DNA of 64,000 nucleotides from Cephalotrichum gorgonifer (Eukaryota; Ascomycota; Sordariomycetes; Microascales; Microascaceae): contig ONZQ02000017.1 of assembly GCA_900312665.1 (NCBI GenBank), forward strand, positions 592,130 to 656,129, written 5' to 3'. The notes beneath the pieces were generated by a model. That model made no database searches. It saw only the letters and a list, made by a program, of their open reading frames with translations, and was not told the DNA's origin. This document shows positions 21,560 through 31,091 of the stretch, in pieces. The position numbers and the translations under genes were made by a program. How positions within the stretch are numbered: the stretch's first letter is position 1; every line of letters begins with the position of its first letter.

Positions 21560-21680
21560 GATCACGTGATCTGCAAGTAGACACAAGGCACCCAACAGGG
21601 GATGACTCATATGTAAATAGGGATCGGGGCGGGTCCCGCAGCAAATCTTGCTAGCACTCTTGCACCTGCACAAAAGCAAA
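21560..21680. repeat. dispersed inverted repeat B, left copy, with palindromic CACGTG box
   Basis: About 120 bp reappears reversed at 59907-60048, nearly identical apart from a roughly 17-nt block and a few bases that are extra in the right copy. One edge is the palindrome atcacgtgat, an E-box core inside an extended inverted repeat. The other edge is gcacctgcacaaaagcaaa. Here it precedes a small spliced-looking gene. In the right copy it abuts NLR debris. It may be a short non-autonomous element or a duplicated promoter. Confidence 0.82.
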
Positions 21681-21800
21681 CAGGCTCGAAATTCTTAGCT
21701 CCTGACTACGACGTCCTAGCGAAGCGCAAAAAAGCGGCAAACTGGTAAGCAGTTAGTAGCCCAGGACCAACTCGTAACTAACAGGTTAAACAGCTTTCCC

Positions 21801-22046
21801 ATGGATCAACCACCACGACTCGCTTTGCGATTAGTGAGAGAGTGTGTGGGGGCTCTACATTTGTTTTCAGAAGAGTCGAAATATCATGACAAGCTTGCTC
21901 AAATAGCTCAAGTGTACGGAGCCTCAGCTATTGGACTCCCAGAGAACCTATCCAAAGCAAGCCGATTCGAAGAATTATACGAGAGAATGTCACCAACCCA
22001 ACAATGGGAATTCTTGAAGTCCACGTGGCTGCTTCTTCGCAAGTGA
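21801..22046 (+). CDS. short unknown protein behind a leader intron
   Basis: An 81-residue frame from MDQPPRLALRLVRECVG to a stop at 22046, mostly helical and charged, without signal peptide. Just upstream lies an intron-like 40-nt segment (21745-21784: GTAAGC donor, GTAACTAACAG end). Splicing there keeps the frame open back into APDYDVLAKRKKAANW and into repeat B, but no upstream ATG exists in that frame. The intron is therefore either in the 5' leader or marks a truncated larger gene. No family is recognised. Confidence 0.42.
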   Translation: MDQPPRLALRLVRECVGALHLFSEESKYHDKLAQIAQVYGASAIGLPENLSKASRFEELYERMSPTQQWEFLKSTWLLLRK

Positions 22047-23056
22047 TCTAGGTCGGGCGAGAAGTCATTCTATACCTTAATGGATGAGGAACTCGCTCTT
22101 GCCTGTCTGTCCCTTGTTGGGAAATGTGTCTCGAGATAGGATGTCTTAGACGGGCTAAAGTGATCCGGGCTCACGTGAACATGTTAGTTGGACATGAGTT
22201 ACTGAAGGAATAGAATATGCTAGTTTCCAATGTCCATGTGAATCTGACTACACCATTCATCAAACATCATCTATCATCTTCTGTGGGAAAACGAGGAAAG
22301 TAATCCAATCCTCGTCTCACCAAACCATGCTGAGATTCTTCCGAAGAAGTAGTCGCCTTCGTGCAGGCGAGTTCATCTTGGGATTAAGCCTCGATGTGCC
22401 CTGATGGGGGGGACCAAGGACTCAGTGTTCCTAGGAAGCCAGAAAACGGGGCTGGGGGGGTGATACCAGGAACCTGGAGCTCACATGGCTGAAACCTGAT
22501 GTAAAACGTGTGAAGGGGTATGCTAAAAATATAAAGACCGCTTTGCACAGTAACCAAGAGCGGGGTGCCCCTAATTAGTCTAACATGTGATCCTTTATAT
22601 CTACTGGATCCCGTCTTCAGCACCTGAGAAAAACGGCCCAACTGGGGAAGGGGGAAGGGATCTGCCCTAGGGAGAATTGCTGCTCTGTTGGACTACTGTA
22701 CCCGCCTCATGCGGCCGACAGAGGAGCATCGGTGATGAAGGAAGCTATCATAAGGCACTATAAGACAAGCACGATGATCGAGTGGCACTCTTAGCTTCCG
22801 TTTTCCCCCGTGATCAAGGAGGATACGTGAGATATGCAGGAAAATGCGGTGATGATTGGACCCTGAGAACGGCGTGGCACTGTTGTGCGACACTGAACAT
22901 CCAGCTCCCTAGATAAACCACCTAATAAACACAACACATGTCAGGAGGTAATCAGACAAAGTTTTTAACATCAAAAGACCAAGTCTATCAGGTGGATACA
23001 TAGGGACGTCTAGGCTTGAATAGATTGAGAGGTAAATGTCTTGAATAGGATTAAAT
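22047..23056. other. intergenic
   Basis: Nothing recognised. The last part is the AT-rich promoter of the secreted HIT-type gene. Confidence 0.35.
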
Positions 23057-23065
23057 TATATAAAT
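23057..23065 (+). promoter_or_regulatory. TATA box of the secreted HIT-domain gene
   Basis: TATATAAAT lies 148 bp upstream of the ATG at 23213 in AT-rich sequence. Position and strand fit the start chosen for that gene. Confidence 0.5.
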
Positions 23066-23212
23066 GGCTTGTTTGCTCAAAGACCCCTATCAGGATTTAA
23101 TCAACTTGAGCTCTATCTTGGTCTAGCACGATCTATAGGCCTACGACTATTCTATTATTGATATACATAAATCTATTTCAGCCCTATCAGTACCTGCTAT
23201 AGCGACTCTAAA

Positions 23213-24010
23213 ATGCAAACTACGGTAGCAACACTGCTATTCCTCTCGGGGTGTCTAATTGCAACAGGCGCCGCGAAATCCTGCAGCACGAGCGAAATCA
23301 GCTCCATGGACCTCAGCTCATGCACATGCGCTGGGCAACTCTCTGGATGCATCAAGTACTCAACCTGTCCTGCTTGTAAGACCGGCTCTTCGGCCATTAA
23401 GGACATCAGAGACTGCACCCAGGGTTGCACAGACACTGAATGGGACTGCCAGGCATGTGGCCTCTGGTTCCACACCCTCTGCGACTGCATCTATCACCCG
23501 AATACGTGCACCAATAGCGGGACCATCACGCCACATGGGGCTGCCGTATGGGTGCTGCTGGAAAAGGACCATCTCGTCACCACGACGGAAAAGCTCCCCG
23601 GAATCCTGGAGATGAAGGACACCCATGATGAAGGCTGGATCTTTGCACAGGAACACCGGCCGAACCCGGGGTCAGATGCTGTATGGATCAACTCGGTATA
23701 CGCAAGGCAAATGGAACAGGTCCACATCCACTCGTGCCCCCGCAATTCACAAACAGCCGCCATGCTCGCAAAGGAGACTATCAAGAGCGATAAACACCTC
23801 GTCCAACTACAGCAAGACAAAGAACTGTACTGCCTCGGAGTAAGCTCCCCTGTCACGATAAAGCACTTTTCAGCTTCCCTAGTGGAATTTTTGAACAACC
23901 CTCCAGTCTGTAAGGATCTAGTTGGCGCTGGTATCTTGTATGATACTAATGGTCGAACTTGGGCATGTGCCTCGACAACTCACATGGGTCCCTTGGGCAA
24001 GTTTTGTTAA
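23213..24010 (+). CDS. secreted cysteine-rich protein with CDP-diacylglycerol hydrolase-like HIT domain
   Basis: Intron-less frame of 265 residues. A signal peptide (LLFLSGCLIATGAA, cleavage near residue 20) is followed by a domain with 13 cysteines between residues 24 and 99 in C-x-C and C-x2-C spacings. Residues about 105-235 resemble CDP-diacylglycerol diphosphatase (Cdh, HIT superfamily). They show the opening HGAAVWVLLEKDHLVTTTEK, then an ILEMKD element, AVWINSVYARQMEQVHIHSCP, and the catalytic-type H-x-H (His171, His173). Bacterial Cdh splits CDP-diacylglycerol to phosphatidic acid and CMP. Here the secretion signal suggests extracellular action on nucleotide-lipid or other pyrophosphate substrates. 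The substrate is inference. The cysteine-rich N-terminal module is not part of the bacterial enzyme. The gene stands alone in gene-poor DNA with its own TATA box. Confidence 0.72.
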   Translation: MQTTVATLLFLSGCLIATGAAKSCSTSEISSMDLSSCTCAGQLSGCIKYSTCPACKTGSSAIKDIRDCTQGCTDTEWDCQACGLWFHTLCDCIYHPNTCTNSGTITPHGAAVWVLLEKDHLVTTTEKLPGILEMKDTHDEGWIFAQEHRPNPGSDAVWINSVYARQMEQVHIHSCPRNSQTAAMLAKETIKSDKHLVQLQQDKELYCLGVSSPVTIKHFSASLVEFLNNPPVCKDLVGAGILYDTNGRTWACASTTHMGPLGKFC

Positions 24011-24730
24011 TAATGTTATATATGTATGTCCTAACAAAAGTTTCTTTCGTATCAACCAGAATAAAGTGTATTTAACATCAAAGACTGTGATAAGTTCAGT
24101 GGGCATCGATAAGTCTTCTAGAGTAGTAAAATTAAAAACTAAAAGTTACATTGAATCAAACTCCTTTTAAATGTCAAGACCAGGAAAATGTTCTGACTCT
24201 ATATATATACCCCCCTTACCTTCATTTTACTATAAAACCTCCCTAAGGGGCTTACCTATGTGATAGGATTTGAGAAAAACAGCTTGGAAGTGTTTGCCTT
24301 TGCTGATGGGGGGACCACCCTTTGCCAGTATGCTAACAGTGTTGTGGCTATACATGATGATAGCTGGGACTTTCTTGAAGATGGATGCTTGGTGGAGGTG
24401 GCGAAGTTATATGGGCCAAATGTTTGGTTCCTTGAATTTGTGGACATTACTACTACGATGCTGATCTTAAAATCCTCCTATATCCAATGCGTTTTTGAAT
24501 GCCTCCGTTTGAGAATACCTGAGTGCCGTCAATACTCGTATAGATAGCTACTTAATATGGAAATAGCCCTGAAGCTCGAGATTGTTAGGGCCATAGGAGG
24601 GGGGGAGTATCACGACGGGAATTCGACCAGATTTGGTAGGTAAGTGGGTTTGTCTATGGCTCCTTGTTTGAGTAGTTGACTCATAATGAACAACTACATT
24701 TTTGAAAGAGTGTTAACAAGGTTCATCTCC
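24011..24730. other. intergenic
   Basis: AT-rich 3' flank. A 95-codon plus-strand frame at 24260-24547 has protein-like composition (FLEDGCLVEVAKLYGPNVWF) but no recognisable family. It could be a gene fragment. Confidence 0.3.
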
Positions 24731-25060
24731 ATGTAGTGGTCAGCTGACACACAAGGTAAAGCCACTAATGTGGAGTGCTAGAGTGATGGTACCACTGAGA
24801 AGGTGCCTCACAGGGAGCTACCTGTGTATCAAGAAGATGATGAGACAGGCGCCAAATGGCTGGCGCACTTCACTGGATGCGGGTTTGATTTCACTAATCA
24901 CTGGCTTCCTCCTCCTTTCTTTCTATTAGAGGATTCCTCTTTTCTTATACTTTTCCTCTATCTATTCCCTCTTCTATACTCTAGATATCATCTGCTTTCC
25001 TTCCTCTTGATGATTCTTTCTCCCTTTAAACTATGATCTATTGAAGCCTTACAGGTGACT
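24731..25060 (+). repeat. dispersed inverted repeat C, left copy
   Basis: Begins tgtagtggtcagctgacaca and contains gcctcacagggagctacctgt, a GGTTTGATTTCACTAATC block, a pyrimidine-rich run and ttgaagcctta...ctcacagcgaggct. The same order of blocks occurs reversed at 27790-28146 with moderate divergence. A third, weaker relative is around 52440-52640. The TGT start suggests a long terminal repeat, but the two copies face each other, so an intact LTR element does not lie between them. Confidence 0.65.
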
Positions 25061-27789
25061 CACAGCGAGGCTCTATTCCCTATTGACACTGAGTTTCTTT
25101 GAGGCTTCACAGCGATCTCACTGTGACGTCCGATCCTCTAACTCTGAGCTTCCTCAAGACTTTACTTGAACCTTATAGTGATCTCTCCACTTCTTCAGAT
25201 ACCATACTTCTGAGATCTTCAGGCTCTAGGTCTTCGATCTTCTTCTCTAATCTTCGGCCTCTCAGAGCCTCTCGGTCTCCGTAATCTCTGGGTCTCTGCT
25301 CTTGTAGTCTTCGTTTTCTGGTTCTTCCTCTCCAGTCTTCGGTCTCTTCAGCAATTGAGAGCAGTGGCCAGCTTTCTAAGATGCTTGACACTCCGTCTCG
25401 CGTTAGTGCTTATATGCCGAGGATTGGTTTAATCCCTCGTGCTTGGCTGGAGCAGTCTACAGGGTATACGTGTGCAATAAATCACTGATGGAAGGTAAAA
25501 CTAGCTAATGTAGGCTGTAGGTATTTATATGACGAAATAATGGGAGCTTGCATCTATATGGCTACATGCATTGTAGTACAGTGCGAATGATAAAATAGTG
25601 AATCATTCCTTGTTCTCTCTATCTCTCTATCCCCACGAACCTTTAGATACTATCTAATTAGTAGGGAATGAGGGCTATTTCTAGTTTATTCCCTCTGCAA
25701 CATAATCGTGTAGTCCGTTGTTTCAGAAAGATGGTACACTATAGCTCTCGGCATTGGTTTCTCTGGTAACGTTGGAGTTTCTAAACTAACCTTTTATCTG
25801 TAGCTCAGAGTTCATACGGTGCAGCGTGGCCGCCTGATGCCTGCCTTGCCACCTCCCGTGTAAGTCAGAGAAGTTCACGAGAGGGGCGGGGCATTTCATA
25901 TAAATGCTGCTTGAAATCTATGCTATGGCTTCGAGAACAACGCAAGACTTTCTCTAATAGCTGTAGATCACCGTTATTTATACGGGTTACCTTGTCATGT
26001 AGATCGACACTGGCTCGTAGTGCCTATAAACACACACACACACACACACACGCACGGGGTACGCAGTACTTGACATCTCATTGCAGGTGAGGTCAATTGT
26101 CCGTCAAAGTTCCTTATATTTTCCGTTATCAAGAGTGTCCGTGACTCCCTTCAAGCAAACCTTGTGGGTGTAGCTATAAGGGAATCCTGGGAGTCATACT
26201 CGCATTCAGATAGGAGGTAATCACTCAGAAAGGATCCCAGGCTCATAATGAAGGTTGAGCTCATCGCAGGCACAGTTGAGGCGCTAAGAGAAGTTTAGTA
26301 CACTGGCTAATATATCATATGTCGAACTATATGATTTAACATATACTAAGCTGATCAACGATCTTCCATAGCCAGGGGCTTATAGGGATTGATATGAAAT
26401 GTAGGTATGCAGAAGTACATTCTCGGTAGAAAGCTCCAAGAGCTATACACAACTCAGCATACTCGACAATTATTGTACTTCTGATCAGCTGATATACATG
26501 AGTTGGAATATATGAGGCTGATCAATGATCCTCTGCAGCTAGAGGCCTGTAAGGATTAACATGATGTGTAGGTATGTAGTCTGAAGCTATCGCGAGGGTA
26601 ACGCAAATGCGCATTACCTAGAAAAGGGGGTGCATGCCGAGTACATTTCGCAGAAGTATTACATAATAGATGAGCTGAAAAGCGCACCCGGGTGCGCATC
26701 TATTGGGCTCCCATAGAGCCAGAACTGTTACCTTGTCAGATGAATTTTCACAGCACTGCATCCCTCAAGTAAGTGAAGACACCTGCTCCTTGGCATATCG
26801 TAGTTATCATGATGAAGATCGACATATGTCCTTAATATTAGATGTTTTCTATATCCCAGCGACACCCCAACCTGAACAATGTACAGCTGGGCTGTCAGGA
26901 TACTGGGTCCAGCACCAGCACTAGCATCAGAAGCCAAGCACGATATACCACACCTCCCCCACGAGGGCATTTCTGCTCGACGACCCTCCTCTCCATATCT
27001 ATCTCAACTGCCCTCCTCTCGACCTTCTACCCACAGCTGTGCCTCTATATAACCTCCCTCCCCAGGCTGCCCCCGGAAATACAGACTCGAGGTCCAGCTC
27101 CATCATACGGTCTATACACCACCAGAGCTACAGACCTTACAGTTCCTCCCCCTACATAACTTGACAGCCTATATAAAGGAGCGGGTGCTGCTGAAGTCCT
27201 CTGGTGCGGCAGCGGACAGGAACAGTGAAGGAGGACAGGGAGATGGCGAAGAAAAAGCCTGACAGACCGGCAGGTAAGGGCAATGGGAGGGGGAGGCCGA
27301 GGGGGAGGCCGAGGCAGGAGGGACAGGTGGCGGTGGTTGATAAGGTGGCAATACAGGAGGAGGTGAGGAAGAGGGCGGGGTTACAGGCTAGGGGCTAGCA
27401 GAAGCCAAGTTTATCGACTCCCCAGAAGACAGGGCTTGGGAGGTATGTAGATGTGAAAAGGAGGGGGAACAAGTTGGAGACGGAGGGGCCGTTGTATCCT
27501 GCTACTGAGATGGGAGAGAGCGGTGGATATCACTCCGAACAACCCCCCCCCCCCCCCCCCTTGGCCCCGAGGATGACACTGATGCCAGTGCTGGTGCCCG
27601 CACAGAGTGGGACGCATAACCTACCTGTATATACCTCTTCGATATTGGTCCTGGATGCAATCTACATGCCGGTACTGTGCAGGATGAAGCTAACGAGGAG
27701 GCTGGACACCTGGGGGGCCGGAGGGTATCCGGAGAACCTCCGGGGAAAATGGAGAGACACCATAAGATTCTAGGAGAGTTTGGATAAAC
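25061..27789. other. repeat debris between the C copies
   Basis: No gene recognised. Seen here: a (CA)n microsatellite at about 26030-26052; two related blocks about 165 bp apart (26330-26425 and 26495-26590, each containing ctgatcaa.gatc and ggaatgtaggtatg-like sequence); a Lys/Arg/Gly-rich frame at 27204-27398 (GKGNGRGRPRGRPRQEG); and a run of 18 C at 27543-27560. It looks like decayed transposon interior. Confidence 0.4.
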
Positions 27790-28146
27790 TCAGAGTCAAT
27801 TGAACCTCACAGCAAGGTCCCAGAGAGAATTTGGATAAGGCTGAAGTCAAAATTAAGCCTCACAGTGAGGTCATAGGGAGGCCCCAACTTAATATCGGAA
27901 GGAGGGATAAAGGAAGGGAGGAAGTATAAGAAGGGAGAAATCCTCTAACAAAGAGAAGGAAAGGGAGAAGGAAGTTAGCGATTAGTGAAATCAAACCGGC
28001 ACCTGTAGAGTGCGCCAGCCATTGGCGCCCGTTCTACTGCCTCCTTGACTCACAGGTAGCTCCCTGTGAGGTACCTTCAAGGTGACACCATACTCACCCT
28101 ATCACTCCACATCAGTGGCTTCTTACTTGTGTGTCTGCCGACCACC
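27790..28146 (-). repeat. dispersed inverted repeat C, right copy
   Basis: Reverse orientation of the 24731 copy. On the minus strand it reads tgtggtggtcggcagacaca, cctcacagggagctacctgt, ggtttgatttcactaatcgc, then a pyrimidine-rich run and acctcactgtgaggct. It is more diverged toward its inner end. Confidence 0.62.
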
Positions 28147-28556
28147 ACATGCATGCATGACAGAGGAATAGAGATATAACTTAAAGTTGAGATTTTCTGT
28201 ATTAAGCGCCATCTGTCTCCTCCGATAATGGATTTTCTGCCTTGGGGAATCATCCCAAGGGTGGCTGAGCCCTGCTGATAGAGGCCCATAGGAACTAAGG
28301 ATGCAGGGGTAAGCCGTTGCCAAAGTCGACACATCCCACCACCAGCCGCTCCAGCCACCACGCACGACGGCGGCCGCAGCCTTGAACCAAATTTCAAGTC
28401 CAACATCGGCCTCAATAGGCCTGAATTACCATCTTTCCAGCTGCATTGAGAAGGGTCACATGCGCGGCTGCCGTGCTACACTTCACTCACTTAGTGTACA
28501 CTTTACGGCTATCTCCCAGAAACCACACAAAGTATACAATTATTAAGTGACTCTTT

Positions 28557-28715
28557 GTCAGTCGGAGAGATTTATTAATAGTCGGAGATATATGTTCATA
28601 GTCGGAGAGATTTTTAATGGTCGGAGAGATTTTTGTTAATAGTCGAAGACATACTTGTTAATTGTCGGAGACATTTGTTAGTCGGAACCATTTGTCAGGT
28701 GAAGCCATTTATCAG
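28557..28715. repeat. imperfect short tandem repeats around agtcggagagat
   Basis: Six to seven imperfect units of about 22-30 bp, each starting (a/t)agtcggaga followed by a T-rich part, decaying toward 28715. No gene overlaps. It could be part of a transposon end or simple local slippage. Confidence 0.75.
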
Positions 28716-28837
28716 CGGAGAGTAAGAAAACCTCTTCTTGGGAGGCCAAAAGAATAATCATCCGGCTGAGCTCGGCTGATCATGCAGTGACCTGGAAGTG
28801 TGGTGTTCAATCAAGAAATGATGCTGGAAGACAGTGT

Positions 28838-29211
28838 TGTCACGGCCCGATCCCTTGTATCCTATATGGGATTCTCCGCATGTTCTTACGAACTGCCCCG
28901 ACCTTCTAGGAGAGGTGTCACACTTCGGAGGCGCGCGAACGCCAGGCGTATGATGTACCTGGGCTGGGCACGGTGTTCCTTGTTTATACGTGGAGCGCCC
29001 ATACGTGGTTTGCGGACTACTTAAACCCACAGTCACTCCCATACCCTCAGCTTTCTATTCATTCCTAGAGAGTAGTCAGTCCAAGTAATTATCCAGGATA
29101 CCTTTGAAGAGCTCTCATCTACGAAGACACTTCACCAATACCACTGCGATCGAGGATACTTTTCAGTAACCTGGCGCTTATTTCAAACCGGAATCCCGAT
29201 CTTACTTCACA
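28838..29211 (+). mobile_element. possible solo LTR
   Basis: A segment starting TGTCACGGCCCGATCC and ending CTTACTTCACA, so it has TG...CA ends, with a TTAAACCCACAGTCACTCCC promoter/R-region-like part and a pyrimidine-rich stretch in the middle, about 374 bp long. It is flanked by no obvious target duplication and no internal retrotransposon genes, so a solo LTR is an inference from its ends and composition only. It ends about 125 bp before the GST pseudogene. Confidence 0.35.
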
Positions 29212-29335
29212 GCTAGACCACGTTGCGATCGGATCGTAACAAGTGTGTCTGTCCCACAGATACGATCATCATCTGTCTCCCATCTCCGTTCACTATCCCT
29301 ACTTCCCAATCCCACGCCCACGTCGGTTCGGCATT

Positions 29336-29991
29336 ATGTCTCTCAAGACGATCACTCTCTGGGGCCATGACAGCGGCCCCAACGCCTGGAAGGTGGCCAT
29401 GATCCTCGAGGAGCTCAACGTGCCTTATACGCACAAGATCATCGATTTCCCGGACATGAAGAAGGAACCGTACGAGTCCATCAACCCCAACGGGCGTGTG
29501 CCTGAAATTGAGGACCCGAACACGGGCACCACGCTGTGGGAGTCGGACGCGATCATCGAATACCTGATCGGAACATACGATAAGCAACACAACATCAGCT
29601 TCGCCCCAGGCTCGAAAGAGTACTACGAGGCGAAGCAGTGGCTGTACTACCAGGTATCCGGCCAAGGCCCGTACTTCGGGCAGGCTGTATGGTTCACCCT
29701 CTACCACCCCGAGAAGCTCCCCGGCGTTGTCGACCGCTACGTCAATGAGATCCGTCGCGTCTCCGGCATCCTTGACCGCGCCCTATAGGGGAAGGATTTC
29801 CTCTTGGCGGCAAGTTTAGCTATGCTGATGCGGCCTTTATTACCTGGTACGCCATCATGCTTTTGTTCAAGGCTAGGTTCAGCCTCGAGACGGACTTCCC
29901 CACCCTCCATGCCTGGTTGGAGCGCATCAGGGCCCGACCGGCCATTGCCAAAATCCTCCAGGATAGGGATGCGGCTATGAAGGCTCAGTAA
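29336..29991 (+). pseudogene. glutathione S-transferase (Ure2/GTT-like), nonsense plus frameshift
   Basis: Starts MSLKTITLWGHDSGPNAWKV and continues through a thioredoxin-fold N-domain (LEELNVPYTHKIIDFPDMKK, NPNGRVPEIEDP and ESDAIIEYL). The helical C-domain follows (EYYEAKQWLYYQVSGQGPYF). An in-frame TAG occurs at 29786-29788, after ILDRAL, where relatives have an ordinary residue before GK.FL. The remainder (KFSYADAAFITWYA, DFPTLHAWLERIRARPAIAK, ending at TAA 29989-29991) is intact but needs a +1 shift just after FLL, as if one G were lost. Intact relatives conjugate glutathione to electrophiles in the cytosol. Two independent lesions in otherwise well preserved sequence point to recent loss. 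A truncated 150-residue product could still be made. Confidence 0.8.
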
Positions 29992-31091
29992 AAGCGGGTT
30001 GGAAGTCAAGGGAATTTGTTTGGCGAGATATAGTGTGCTGCTAGGTCTGAGATGGAGTATCAATATAGTGTCAACGAAATAAATCAATCTACGGAACTCA
30101 AGTAGGAAAGAGTGACGATGTTGCATTGAGTTTGGATCTTAAGGGTCACTACGTAGCTAGGAACTGAGTGGTGGATTGGAGTTGCACGTGACATGAAGTC
30201 GGAATGGGACCGGCAGGTGTGCTGGCTGCCAACAAAATCTCCATCGTGCCAAAATGATTGTATACATGACCTATGGAGCGTATAAATCCATGGTGGCAGC
30301 CGGGCACACCTGCCGGTCCGTTCCGCTCCCACCAGCATACGTATTGGAACCACCTTGCCACTCCCGAGAACGACGATGTTCGAAGCGAGGGGAGGGGCTA
30401 ACACTTATGTGGGGCAGGGAGGAGTTTGGGGCAGGATCCACCAGGGTACCACTCTTTCCAGCTAGAGCGTCAACCCCGTGAAGTCGCAGCCGGACTCTTG
30501 TACGACCAGCAGGATCTGAACATCCTGTAGATTTAACCCTAGGCTCTGCTGCCAGGTCTACGACCCGAAAGAACAAGTCTGTCGTTACTAAAGTACTAAG
30601 AGCTCAATATACCTGGCTTTTCTTGACTGAATGATGCTTATGCCTTGATTTATGAGGCTAACTCACTCACTGACAATTTTAACTATCCGAAGCCGAAAAC
30701 CGGCTGAGAGCAGCGACCAGGCGCGGTCACACTGTCATAATATTACAACAGACTCAAGCGAGAATGGGAGAATGAAAGCGATATCGATATAATGTATGTA
30801 CAAAAGTGAATATTTCCCTCGCACTCGACGGCTACCAAGAAACCTAGCCATCCCATCGAACGGTGGTCAGTGTTGAACTGCCCCCGATACATTCAGCCAT
30901 GTTGAAGTAGCAGTGTGCAAGGTTGCATAAACTAAAATGAGCCTCCTTCAAATCAAATCGAACCGATTGGCCAGTCCTAGCACCATGCATCTCTGATGAG
31001 ATCGGCTCGAATTGAGCCATGGGACAGTTTGGTTGGAATCGAACGAGAGCACAGGGCTCGAAGCCTTGTAAGCTATCCGATCAAGCCATGG
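29992..31091. other. intergenic
   Basis: Between the GST pseudogene and the stop of the first GH32 gene. Only short opposing frames. A box B-like motif near 31035 on the minus strand was tested as a tRNA and rejected. Confidence 0.4.
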
